Below the pieces are notes generated by a model, which worked only from the letters and a program-made list of their open reading frames with translations, was not told where the DNA came from and searched no databases. The position numbers were made by a program, and so were the translations under genes. A stretch of DNA of 53,516 nucleotides, taken from assembly GCA_964633825.1 (NCBI GenBank), contig CAZWHE010000006.1, positions 1-53,516 of the forward strand. Reading direction: 5' to 3'. Shown here piece by piece: positions 32,335 through 41,205 of the stretch; the first letter of the stretch is position 1; the number at the start of each line of letters is the position of its first letter. The stretch comes from CAZWHE01 sp964633825. Its GTDB lineage: Bacteria; Planctomycetota; B15-G4; CAYZWU01.

Positions 32335-34923
32335 TCACTTCATCGGCCGCGGAAGCTTGACATCGCTTATCGGCGGAACTTCCGCTCCGATGCCTATACT
32401 GCCGAGCTCTTTTCCCGAAAGCTCCCGCATGGCCAGCGCGTATGCCCTGCCCTCCCGGGTCATGAGTTTCATTGCTTTCCACCCCGCCGACGAGTTGATG
32501 ATTCTTTCGATTTCTTCGGCTGTCACTTCCTTCTCTCTGAAATCGGCCAGGCATTCCCGGACGGCGTTCAAGGCCTCCTCAGCGGATTTTGTCGTACCGA
32601 TCCTGGTCCAGAACCACCCCGTATCGCCATAGTGCGAAATACTCGCTCCCATTCCATAGGCGCCGCCCTCGACCTCTCTCCACTGAAAAGTCACATCAGA
32701 AGAAAAAAGGCTGACGGCAACGGAAAGGCCCCCCGAATTTTCCTGCTCATATTTAAAGGGATACCCGTAGATTACATAGTTACGCTTTCCCTCTTCGATC
32801 ACTTCGATTGTTCCCTTTTCGACGGGCTCAAAGGAATCGGGCGGTCTTGGAAGCTCGGAACAACGGTCCATACCGCCGAATGAATCGATTACAACCCGAG
32901 CCGTCGTACGGATAGGAAGCGCCGATACAACAGTCACAATCATGTTGTTGGGGGCAAAATAGTTTTTGTGGAACGTTTTTATATCGTCGTGCGTGATCTG
33001 TTGGATTGTCTCCGCAGTTCCTGTTACGGGCTTCAAGAAGAAAGCTCCGGGAAAGACTTTCTCGAGAAACTTCTTTTTGGCCCGGGCGCTCACCCGCGAG
33101 GCCGATTGCGCGGCCAGATGTTTCATGCTGCGGCGCGCTTTCTCCACGTTGTCCTCGGTCAGAGCGGGATCTTCGATTACGCGCGCCAGAAGATTCAATC
33201 CCTCTACACAGTATCGTTCGAGCGTCTGCAGACGGATATACGAAAAAAACGGGGTCGTATAGTAATCGTCGTGTGAGATAAAGCCGAGATCGTAGTACTT
33301 GACCCTGGCGCCGATGGCGTCGAATGCTTTTTCCAGCTCATCCCCCGACATGCCGCCTCCTCCCATGGGAAGAATGTGATGGAGGAAGTCGGCGATGCCG
33401 TCCCTGTCTTCCGGCTCGACAAAGCTCCTGTCGCGGAACAGAATGTGCGCGGCAAAGACATCGGAACCGAAGCTCTCTTCGATCACGGCGGTCAGGCCGT
33501 TATCGAGCTGAAACCGGGCCGTCTTCCTGCCTGAAATATCCTTCTCTTCCCAGGTGCCGGCCAGGACGCCCTCGGGCGGTCCCTCTTCTTTCCCGTCTCC
33601 GCCGGCCGGCGGTTCATAGACCGTGACCAGGGGTAAGGGATTTCGAAAACAAGCGGCCACGGCCGAAGCGGCGTCAGCGGGCTGAACACCCCTGATCTTA
33701 GCCGCGTAGCCATCGCCCACGAAATCTCTGATACGCTCGAATGGTATCACGGCGAGAAGCGGAGCTTTGAGCATTCCATAGTAGTGGAGGCGCTCGAGGT
33801 TGAATTTTTCTTCCGATTCCAGGACGACCACGAACCGTTTCAGATCTTCTTCGGGAAACAGGTCGGGGCCGATGTTGGCCAGACAGTCGATCATGATTGC
33901 GGCGGTTTTCTCATGATCGGCGTGAACATCGACGTCGGCCTTGACCGTGACCCACGAAAAGTCTCTGTTGTAGCCCACTGTTGCGCCGGTTTTCGAGCAC
34001 CCGTAAACAGCCAGTGCGTCTTTGATAACACTCGACGACGCCGAATCGAGAACGCTCACGCCCATTTCGAAGCTGTGAAAAACGGAATCACGGGGATGAG
34101 GGCCTTTAACTGTGACCCAGACCGATTTTTTCTTCCCCATGTTCTTCAGAAAGATTACGGACCGTTCTCCAAGGATATCTCCTACGGGCTCGAAGCGCGG
34201 TTTTCCAGCGCCCCGGTCCGGCAAGGATCCCCCGAAATGCCCGCGATAGAGCTCGACGACCTCCTCTTTTTTAAAGTCCCCCATGACGAGGGCCGTCATG
34301 TTGGAGGGCTTGTACCACTTGTGATAGTAGTCGACGATCTTTTCACGCGGAATGGCATTGACCGAGTCCTCGCTGCCGATGACGTCCATCACGTACGGAG
34401 TTCCCCTGAAGAGATCGCCGTCGTGCCCCGACGTGTCCGGACCCATGCGGTATCCCAGGTCGTCGCTCTTCATTTCGTTGATCACAATGCCTTTCTCCTT
34501 TGCGATCTTTTCCTCGGGAATCGTCGAGTGGAGGAGCATGTCGGCCTGAATGTCGAGGGCCCTCTCGAAACAATCCTTCCGCGCCAGAACCATGTAGACC
34601 GTACAGTCCGTCCGCGTGAAAGCGTTGTTATAGATGCCGAGAAAATCGATTTCGTCGTATAGCTCCTTCTGGGTCCGCCGCTCCGTCCCGTTGAAGAGGA
34701 GATGCTCCAACAGGTGGGAAACGCCGTTGATTTCAGACGTTTCATTTCTCACACCCGTGCGGACAACCACGATGGATGCCACCATGGGAGAAAAGTGGGT
34801 TTCCATCAAGACCAGCTGAAAGCCGTTGTCGAGCTCTACGAATTCGGCCTCCTCAGCGGCAGCGGAGGAGAATAAAAAGACCGTGGCCATGACGGGGATA
34901 ATGATGAGAATCCGGATCTGCAT
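32335..34923 (-). CDS. Secreted M16-family zinc peptidase (two-domain, pitrilysin/processing-peptidase type)
   Basis: The start is ATG 34923, with GAGG 8 nt upstream. A signal peptide (about 1-23, VMATVFLFSSAAA) precedes the 862-residue protein. The first M16 domain has the inverted zinc motif HLLEH (His70, Glu73, His74) in INGVSHLLEHLLFNGT, with the distal Glu in KGIVINEMKSDD. The second half (from about 450; FQLDNGLTAVIEESFGSDV) is a homologous domain without HxxEH, as usual for two-domain M16 proteins. It should degrade peptides in the periplasm. It is divergent from the LPS kinase gene. Confidence 0.9.
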   Translation of the reverse strand: MQIRILIIIPVMATVFLFSSAAAEEAEFVELDNGFQLVLMETHFSPMVASIVVVRTGVRNETSEINGVSHLLEHLLFNGTERRTQKELYDEIDFLGIYNNAFTRTDCTVYMVLARKDCFERALDIQADMLLHSTIPEEKIAKEKGIVINEMKSDDLGYRMGPDTSGHDGDLFRGTPYVMDVIGSEDSVNAIPREKIVDYYHKWYKPSNMTALVMGDFKKEEVVELYRGHFGGSLPDRGAGKPRFEPVGDILGERSVIFLKNMGKKKSVWVTVKGPHPRDSVFHSFEMGVSVLDSASSSVIKDALAVYGCSKTGATVGYNRDFSWVTVKADVDVHADHEKTAAIMIDCLANIGPDLFPEEDLKRFVVVLESEEKFNLERLHYYGMLKAPLLAVIPFERIRDFVGDGYAAKIRGVQPADAASAVAACFRNPLPLVTVYEPPAGGDGKEEGPPEGVLAGTWEEKDISGRKTARFQLDNGLTAVIEESFGSDVFAAHILFRDRSFVEPEDRDGIADFLHHILPMGGGGMSGDELEKAFDAIGARVKYYDLGFISHDDYYTTPFFSYIRLQTLERYCVEGLNLLARVIEDPALTEDNVEKARRSMKHLAAQSASRVSARAKKKFLEKVFPGAFFLKPVTGTAETIQQITHDDIKTFHKNYFAPNNMIVTVVSALPIRTTARVVIDSFGGMDRCSELPRPPDSFEPVEKGTIEVIEEGKRNYVIYGYPFKYEQENSGGLSVAVSLFSSDVTFQWREVEGGAYGMGASISHYGDTGWFWTRIGTTKSAEEALNAVRECLADFREKEVTAEEIERIINSSAGWKAMKLMTREGRAYALAMRELSGKELGSIGIGAEVPPISDVKLPRPMK

Positions 34924-35087
34924 GTTTATTCCTCGATGTTTCAATTTGAAAAGATAGATGAAACCACAAAACCCTCTCCAATGAACCGATCATTGAAAAG
35001 AAAACCGTCGAGCCGGAATTACACCAAGACAAGGGAAAATAAAAAACCGAAAAGTTCTCCGGAATCAACGGACACGGTCTTAGCCCG

Positions 35088-35105
35088 GTTATTGCCGTCA
35101 ATAAC
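35088..35105. promoter_or_regulatory. Operator-like inverted repeat
   Basis: GTTATTGCCGTCAATAAC is a perfect dyad with 7-bp arms and a 4-bp spacer. It ends 5 bp before the -35 candidate of the LPS kinase promoter. That position suits a dimeric regulator. Its binding protein is unknown. Confidence 0.4.
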
Positions 35106-35110
35106 GACTG

Positions 35111-35137
35111 TTGCCAAGACAGAGCCTGTCGTATACT
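35111..35137 (+). promoter_or_regulatory. Possible promoter for the LPS kinase/GT2 operon
   Basis: TTGCCA (35111-35116) and TATACT (35132-35137) are good hexamers but only 15 bp apart. The short spacing suggests that an activator, possibly one bound at 35088-35105, may be needed. Confidence 0.35.
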
Positions 35138-35239
35138 CTTCCACCGAACCGCCGTCCTGCGTTCCGGAGATCCTTTTTCATCCGGGCCGTCCGTTGGAAA
35201 CGGGCCGTTTATTTTATTGACGGTTCACAGCCGGAGGCC

Positions 35240-36919
35240 GTGGCTATCAGCGACTTCGTCGAACAGACTCACAGGGGCTTCAAGATCACTCTCGATCCCG
35301 CATTTCGAAGGGAATCGGAAGCGGTTCTCGATCTCCTTGAAGGCCGGGTGGGGACCGGGGAGGTGATCAAGAGCAACATGGTCCGAACCGTCTCCCGGGT
35401 CGAGGCCTCCGGAACGGGCCTCATTTTGAAGCGCTATCACTCGGGCGGTTTTCTGAATGTCCTGAAAGGGCTGGTCCTTCCATCCCGGGCATCGAGAGAA
35501 TGGTCGGCCATGCTGCGTCTCAACAAGCTGGGAATTCCCACGGCCCGCCCCGTGATCTACGGTGAAAAAAGAAGGTTCGGGTTTCTCGTGGACGCCTTTT
35601 TCGCGTCAACCGCCATCGAGGACGCCCTTCCCTTCATGTTCTTCATCGGACGCGCCAAAAAAGAGGGCTTCTGGAACGAATCTCTCAAGAACGTTCTTTT
35701 TGAAAAACTCGCCCGGCTCACGGCCGCGCTCCACGACGGCGCCGTTTTCCACGCCGATTTTCACCTCGGAAACGTGCTTGTCACCCGGAAGGGAGACGCC
35801 GACCCGGACGTTTTCATCATCGACCTCCACACCCTTTCCTTCCCGGGAGTCGTCTCGATGGGAAGGGTTCTGCTCAACCTCGCCCGCGTGGCCGAATCCC
35901 TCAGGCACGCCGAAAAGGGGGACGTGACCCTCTTTCTCGATAAATACCTCACTCTCTATCCCGGTCATCTCCTCGAAACAGCATCTCTGGAGAAGGCGGT
36001 TTTCAAGCGGGTGAACGCCCTCGACCGGCGCAAGCTCAAGAGCCGGACGCGCCGCTGCCTGCTCGAGAGCTCGGAGTTCACCTTCGCCCGGGCCGGCGGT
36101 TTCTCGATGAACGTGAGGAGAGACTGCGAACCCGCCTGGATCGCCGGGGCGATCGGAATTCACGACTCCGTGCCGCGCGAAGGGGACGACAGGCTCATCC
36201 TGCCTTCGGACAAGAACAAGTTCACCGTCGTGAAAGTGGAGACTCCGGCGGGACCGGTCGGGTTATGCGTCAAGGAATACCGGAGAAAATCCTTCCCGCG
36301 AAGAATGTTTTCTTCAGAGGCAAAGCGGTCATGGATCGTGGGGCGCGGCCTGGAAGTGCGCGGCGTCGCGACACCGCGGACCGCGGCCTGGGTCCGGGGA
36401 GGAGGCCGGGAATTCGTCGTGACACGCCATATTGAAGGCGCGGAGCAGCTCGGTGTTTATGCACAGAAAAAACTGAAAGGCCTGGAAGGATCGGAAAAAG
36501 CTTCCTTCATACATTCATTCATCAGGGAGATGGTTCACTTCATCCGGCTGATTCACAACAACGGAATCCGCCACGGCGACATGAGTGAAAAAAACATCCT
36601 CGTACGCGAAGAAAAAGGGCGCCGAGCCCTCTACCTGACCGATCTCGACACCGTTTCCTTCGCCGGCCGGCTCAACGAACAATGGATCATCAGGAACCTG
36701 GGCCAGTTGGGGCAGCTTCCGGCCGAGGTGGACGTCCTCGTGAAAGCCCGCTTTCTCAAGACATATCTGGGAGAGGGCCGCAATCGGGATCTGCGGAAAT
36801 ATCTTCGCGCCGTGGACGGCATCATCCTGAAGCGGATGGCCGTCGAAAGAGCCCATTTTCTGAAAATCGGTTTTCCCGATCCCTACCCCATCCCGTCGGT
36901 GCTCAAGAGGGAATGGTGA
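35240..36919 (+). CDS. Double-domain lipopolysaccharide core kinase (WaaP/InaA/Kdo-kinase family fusion)
   Basis: From GTG 35240 the product has 559 residues and contains two protein-kinase-like lipopolysaccharide kinase domains in tandem. The first has catalytic loop HADFHLGNVLV and metal-binding VFIIDLHTLSF. The second has HGDMSEKNILV and YLTDLDTVSF. Each half also has the N-terminal Lys region (LILKRYH; GLCVKEYRRK). Such kinases phosphorylate Kdo or heptose in the LPS core in the cytoplasm. The next gene, a GT2 transferase, starts 1 bp after the stop. The start is uncertain: an open frame extends to TTG 35111, but a promoter lies there. Confidence 0.85.
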   Translation: MAISDFVEQTHRGFKITLDPAFRRESEAVLDLLEGRVGTGEVIKSNMVRTVSRVEASGTGLILKRYHSGGFLNVLKGLVLPSRASREWSAMLRLNKLGIPTARPVIYGEKRRFGFLVDAFFASTAIEDALPFMFFIGRAKKEGFWNESLKNVLFEKLARLTAALHDGAVFHADFHLGNVLVTRKGDADPDVFIIDLHTLSFPGVVSMGRVLLNLARVAESLRHAEKGDVTLFLDKYLTLYPGHLLETASLEKAVFKRVNALDRRKLKSRTRRCLLESSEFTFARAGGFSMNVRRDCEPAWIAGAIGIHDSVPREGDDRLILPSDKNKFTVVKVETPAGPVGLCVKEYRRKSFPRRMFSSEAKRSWIVGRGLEVRGVATPRTAAWVRGGGREFVVTRHIEGAEQLGVYAQKKLKGLEGSEKASFIHSFIREMVHFIRLIHNNGIRHGDMSEKNILVREEKGRRALYLTDLDTVSFAGRLNEQWIIRNLGQLGQLPAEVDVLVKARFLKTYLGEGRNRDLRKYLRAVDGIILKRMAVERAHFLKIGFPDPYPIPSVLKREW

Positions 36920-36920
36920 C

Positions 36921-37904
36921 ATGCCCGGCCCGGTCAGCATCGTGATTCCGAGCTACAACGGAATCGATCTCCTCAAAGCCCACATCCCGAGCGTGCTGGC
37001 CGCGCTCGAGTCGTACCGCCCCGGCGGCGAGATCATCGTCGTGGACGACGGCTCGTCCGACGGAAGCATCGCATGGCTCGAAGCCCGGGCGCCGGCCCTG
37101 TCTTTTCTCAGCCACGGAGAAAATCTCGGATTCGCCCGGGCCTGCGCCACGGGCATCGGCCGGGCCCGCCACCCTCATGTGATTCTGCTGAACAGCGACG
37201 TCGAGGTTCTGCCCGGCTTCATCGAACCGCTCCTCACCGCGCTGGAAGGGGACGATGTCTTTGCGGTCCAGTCCCTCTCCCTCGAGGAAGATCGCACCGG
37301 TGTGGACGAAAACGTCAAAGTCCCGCGTTTCAGTTGGGGGAAGCTCAAGCTCGAAAAATTCCGCGACAGCTCCATCGAGGAGGTCCGGAAATCGACTGAG
37401 AGCCCCTGTCCCACGCTCTTTGCAACAGGCGGTTTCCTGGCCGTGAAAAGAGCTCTCTTCCGGGAGCTCGGCGGATTCGACCCCCTCTTCGAGCCCTATT
37501 ACTACGAAGACCTCGATCTCTGCTACCGCGCCTGGAAGAGGGGGCGGCGGGTCCTGTTCCAGCCGGCGAGCGCCGTGGTCCATCGCCATCGCTCGGGCAC
37601 GATACTGACCCACAACCGGAAGGAGCGCGTCCTAACCGTCATGGAGAGAAACAGGCTCCTCTTTACCTGGAAGAACATCACGGCGCCCCGTCTTTTCTGG
37701 GCCCGCCACGTTCTTCCGCTTTTTCTGAAGGCGCTCTTCAAGTGGATCGTCTTCGACTTCCGGTTCTACCGGGCCCTCTTCGGGGCTCTGGGACGGACGG
37801 GCCCCGCGCTGGCCGGCCGGAAGATCGAGAAGAGGGACGCAACAAGAGGGGACGAGGAAATCTTCCGCATCATCAGGGACGCCGCGCCCCGCGGGATTCG
37901 ATGA
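36921..37904 (+). CDS. GT2-family glycosyltransferase
   Basis: The 327-residue GT-A enzyme has the nucleotide-binding start VSIVIPSYNGIDLLKAHIPS, then IIVVDDGSSDGS and the metal-binding LLNSDVEVLPG (DxD-like). The acceptor-site motif ATGGFLAVKRALFRELGGFD and YYEDLDLCYRAWKRG (ED) resemble rhamnosyltransferase-type GT2 proteins. The C-terminal ~70 residues have amphipathic or hydrophobic stretches (LPLFLKALFKWIVFDF) for membrane association. It likely adds a sugar to the LPS core or O-antigen acted on by the upstream double kinase, with which it forms an operon. Confidence 0.92.
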   Translation: MPGPVSIVIPSYNGIDLLKAHIPSVLAALESYRPGGEIIVVDDGSSDGSIAWLEARAPALSFLSHGENLGFARACATGIGRARHPHVILLNSDVEVLPGFIEPLLTALEGDDVFAVQSLSLEEDRTGVDENVKVPRFSWGKLKLEKFRDSSIEEVRKSTESPCPTLFATGGFLAVKRALFRELGGFDPLFEPYYYEDLDLCYRAWKRGRRVLFQPASAVVHRHRSGTILTHNRKERVLTVMERNRLLFTWKNITAPRLFWARHVLPLFLKALFKWIVFDFRFYRALFGALGRTGPALAGRKIEKRDATRGDEEIFRIIRDAAPRGIR

Positions 37905-37912
37905 CGCCGCGA

Positions 37913-39172
37913 TCACTCCTCCCCGGCGTCTTCATCCCCCTTGACCAGGTATCCCACGGTGAGCCCCTGGACGATCACGGAAAAGAGCGCGACAAGATAG
38001 GTGCTCGTAATGAGGAGGTCCCTGTGCTCGAAGGGGGGAAGGGAAAGCACGAGTGCGACGGAGATCCCGCCCTTGAGCCCGCTCCAAGTGAGAATCCGGA
38101 TCACGCGCGGTGAAAAGGAGCGCCGCGCCGCCCGGAGAAGCGTGATGGGAACGGCGACGCTGACAAAGCGCGCCGCGAGGACGATGGGGATCGCCGCCAT
38201 CCCGGCGGCCAGGACTTTCCCTTCGAAGGTGACGGCAAAGAGCTCCAGCCCGACGAGAAGAAAGAGGACGGCGTTGAGGATATCGTCCACGAGAGACCAG
38301 AATTTCTCGAGATGATCCACGGTGACGTCGCTCATGGCGAAGCGCCTTCCCTGGTTGCCGACGAGCAGCCCGGCCATGACGACGGCGATCGGACCGGACA
38401 TTCCGAGGGCCGACGCGATCGAGTTGGTCCCCGTGACCAGCGCCAGGGTGATCATCAGCTCCACCTGATAATGATCGATCGTTTTCATGGCGCGGTAGGC
38501 GACGTATCCGATCACGAGACCGAGAAGCGCTCCCCCCACGGCCTCCTGAAAAAAGAGAAGGACGACCCCGCCGGCCCCCTCCACGTGGTGTTCGCCCAGG
38601 CCGGCCATGGCGATGAGCATGAAGAAGACGACGAGACCCACGCCGTCGTTGAAGAGCGATTCGCCCGCGATCTTGGCTTCGAGGCTCGCCGGGGCCCGCG
38701 TGTTTTTCAGGACGCCGAGCACGGCCACGGGATCGGTGGGAGAGATCAAAGCGCCGAAAACAAAGCAGACGAGGAGGGGAACATGGAAACCGATCTCATC
38801 GAAAAGCCAGAAGCTCAGCCCCCCCACGGCCGCCGTGGAAAGGGCGACGCCCACCGTGGCCAGCGACCCGATCGCCCATTTCCTCTTGAGCAGCTCGTCG
38901 AGGTTGATGTGAATGGCCCCGGCAAAGAGGAGAAAGCACAACATTCCATGGAGCAGGGTTCGGCTGAAGTCGAGCTTGCCCACGCTGGACGCCACCCGCT
39001 CTCTGAGGCCCATAGCGGGAAAGACCGCGTCGAGAGCCAGAAGCGCCACGGAGCAGGCCAGGGTGATGACCATCAGCCCGATCGTTGACGGCAGCTTGAA
39101 AAAACGATGATTCACATACCCGAAAAGGGCCGCCAGAGCCAGAAGGACGGCGGCGACGTCAAGAAAATCCAT
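37913..39172 (-). CDS. CPA1-family Na+/H+ antiporter
   Basis: The 419-residue membrane protein has about 12 hydrophobic helices. It carries the CPA1 signatures GALISPTDPVAVLGVLK (conserved DPVAV) and GESLFNDGVGLVVFF (Asn-Asp ion-binding pair). A late motif VLAARFVSVAVPITLL is also typical of NhaP-type exchangers. It should exchange Na+ or K+ for H+ across the inner membrane. GAGGA lies 7 nt before the ATG. It converges with the GT2 gene with 8 bp between stops. Confidence 0.92.
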   Translation of the reverse strand: MDFLDVAAVLLALAALFGYVNHRFFKLPSTIGLMVITLACSVALLALDAVFPAMGLRERVASSVGKLDFSRTLLHGMLCFLLFAGAIHINLDELLKRKWAIGSLATVGVALSTAAVGGLSFWLFDEIGFHVPLLVCFVFGALISPTDPVAVLGVLKNTRAPASLEAKIAGESLFNDGVGLVVFFMLIAMAGLGEHHVEGAGGVVLLFFQEAVGGALLGLVIGYVAYRAMKTIDHYQVELMITLALVTGTNSIASALGMSGPIAVVMAGLLVGNQGRRFAMSDVTVDHLEKFWSLVDDILNAVLFLLVGLELFAVTFEGKVLAAGMAAIPIVLAARFVSVAVPITLLRAARRSFSPRVIRILTWSGLKGGISVALVLSLPPFEHRDLLITSTYLVALFSVIVQGLTVGYLVKGDEDAGEE

Positions 39173-39315
39173 GGCAGATCCTCAAGGGAGACTCATGTTT
39201 TGTTTTCTTTGAGAACGTGTTGATCTGTCGTATTATAATATGAAGGATCCGTACGAACTCCTCACACCGGTGGCTGCCATAACCGGAATCTTTTTTGAGA
39301 GCAGGAACGAATCTC

Positions 39316-41067
39316 ATGCAGATGGTAAATCATACTCCCCCCCTCCTGTCCAGGCAGACGGCCGCTTTTCGCCCGCTCTCCCTGACGAACATTCTTATAT
39401 TCATGACGATTTTCTATCTTGCCTCGGCGGGAGCTGCGGCTTTCGGGAAGGACAAGGATCCCGAGGTCAAGGCCGTCATCAAATACATCGGCAAGGACGA
39501 GGACGGGGTCGACAAGACCTTCATCGCCGACCTGCTTTGGGGGCTCGACTATACCCGGAATCCCCCCGTGTTCCAGGACAACATCGTCAAGAAAGGCGTC
39601 AGGCTGCAGAGCCTCAAGGTCGGGATCTTCGCCGTACAGGACAAAGACGGAGAACTGGTCAACATCAAGTACAAGAAAAAGACGATTTTCCTCAACACCG
39701 ATTATTACTGGGACCCGGAAGATCCGAACAAGAGGATAACCCCAGTCGTCCGCGGATATTTCTATGAAGACCTGATCAAGATCTTCAAGAAGAAGCTCAA
39801 GACATCGAAGGCCACGAAGGACAAGGTCCTGAAACGCCAGAAGCTTCTCCGTCTCCTGAGCTGGTGCGACGGCCACTACCTCCCCAGCTTGAAAAAAAAG
39901 GTGGAGAAAGAGCTGAAGCGCATCGACTCCGAGGTGATCGAGGGGGAAAAAAGCGGCGATTTTTTCAAGCACACCGAGAAGCAATCCGCTCTCGTGGAAG
40001 CGATCAAGGGCCTGAAAGACATCGGGACCGTCTCTCTCGCATCGTCGGAACACATCACATTGGCTTCCGACTTTCTTCCGCCCAAGACGATCCAGAGAAT
40101 GCTCAAAGTCGGTGAGCGCGTCTTCCGCGACTTCACGGAAACGATGTACGTCAGCGGCGTCAAGAACCTGAAGCCCATTCCCGAAGGCGAGATCTGCAGG
40201 ATTTACTACTTCAGGCACATCACGACGCTCGAAGACTGTCTCAGGAACGCCAGCAAGTTCGCGCCCGGCCACGGCAACGTAACGCACAAAAAATCTCTCG
40301 AGCGGTTTCTCCAGTCGGGGGGAGTGGGAATGTCCGTCTTGAACCACAAGATGAAGACAAGGCTCAAGGTCAGCATGTCCGCTCTGGAATCACGCGACAG
40401 GGACGATCCCGAAAAGATCAATAAGCGGGGCAGTCCTTCCCATGACTTTACGAACAACCTGATCAGTTATCTCGCCAACGCCTTGATGGACAACTGGCTC
40501 GGCGAGCCGCCGGTCATTCAGAATCACATCAGCATGCCGTGGCTCTCCGAGGGCTTCTCCCACTATCTCTGTATCAAAAACCTCGGTGTGCTCGGAGTTT
40601 TTACATCGGACTTCGATTTCACATACGCCAAGTCGGACTCGGGCGGGGGATACAGATGGACCGGCGACATCGAAGAAACCATGCACCGCATCGCCTACGA
40701 TAAATCAGTCGAAAAATTCGAGGACCTCATCCGCATCTCGCACTACAGGAACCTGAAAACGGAAAGCGTGGCGAAGAGCGTGAGCCTCATCGACTTCCTC
40801 ATCGAATCCAACAAGATCGGTTTTCTGAACTTTCTGAAAGACATGCAGAAGCATTACAAGAAACTCGGCAAGACCCAGGATCAGCTCGCTTTCATCAACG
40901 GTCTCGACAAGATCGTGAGCGACAACCTCGGGTCGGCCGGGGAGGCCGGTTCGGGAATGGCTTCCCGGTCCAGAAGAAAATCCGCCTCCCTCGAATCGGT
41001 GGAGGACATGGAAAAAGCCTGGAGAGAATGGGCCAAGAACTGGATCAAGGGAAAGAAGAAGAGGTAG
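39316..41067 (+). CDS. Secreted protein related to gluzincin peptidases, probably catalytically degenerate
   Basis: From ATG 39316 (AGGA upstream) the 583-residue product has a signal-type helix (NILIFMTIFYLASAGAAAFG). It continues with a Lys-rich alpha/beta region (about 40-290). Around 370-430 it reads SHDFTNNLISYLANALMDNW, then MPWLSEGFSHYL. The second string matches the WLxEGxxxYL of HExxH gluzincins such as DUF1570. The expected HExxH is reduced to HDFTN, lacking the Glu and the second His. I therefore infer a pseudo-peptidase; no other function is evident. Its TAG stop directly abuts the palindrome at 41068. Confidence 0.7.
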   Translation: MQMVNHTPPLLSRQTAAFRPLSLTNILIFMTIFYLASAGAAAFGKDKDPEVKAVIKYIGKDEDGVDKTFIADLLWGLDYTRNPPVFQDNIVKKGVRLQSLKVGIFAVQDKDGELVNIKYKKKTIFLNTDYYWDPEDPNKRITPVVRGYFYEDLIKIFKKKLKTSKATKDKVLKRQKLLRLLSWCDGHYLPSLKKKVEKELKRIDSEVIEGEKSGDFFKHTEKQSALVEAIKGLKDIGTVSLASSEHITLASDFLPPKTIQRMLKVGERVFRDFTETMYVSGVKNLKPIPEGEICRIYYFRHITTLEDCLRNASKFAPGHGNVTHKKSLERFLQSGGVGMSVLNHKMKTRLKVSMSALESRDRDDPEKINKRGSPSHDFTNNLISYLANALMDNWLGEPPVIQNHISMPWLSEGFSHYLCIKNLGVLGVFTSDFDFTYAKSDSGGGYRWTGDIEETMHRIAYDKSVEKFEDLIRISHYRNLKTESVAKSVSLIDFLIESNKIGFLNFLKDMQKHYKKLGKTQDQLAFINGLDKIVSDNLGSAGEAGSGMASRSRRKSASLESVEDMEKAWREWAKNWIKGKKKR

Positions 41068-41205
41068 GGGGACACAACAGGTAATCACGCGCACCGGTTT
41101 TTTCATCACACAAAAAAGAAAGGGAAATACAACGATTCTTCTGGGCCACAAGGGGCCCGGGTAAAATCCTCAAGATTTCCCTTTCTTTTTTGTGTGATGA
41201 AAAAA

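Larger units (their letters stand above)
34924..35239. other. Divergent intergenic region between M16 peptidase and LPS kinase genes
   Basis: These 316 bp contain no convincing gene. They carry AT-rich DNA on the left, a dyad at 35088-35105 and a promoter-like pair at 35111-35137 on the right. The in-frame stretch 35111-35239 upstream of the kinase start is probably leader. Confidence 0.6.

Noticed and set aside
34981..35220. Short open frames in the M16/LPS-kinase intergenic region
   Set aside because: They have no ribosome binding sites and low-complexity charged translations. The region is better explained as regulatory.
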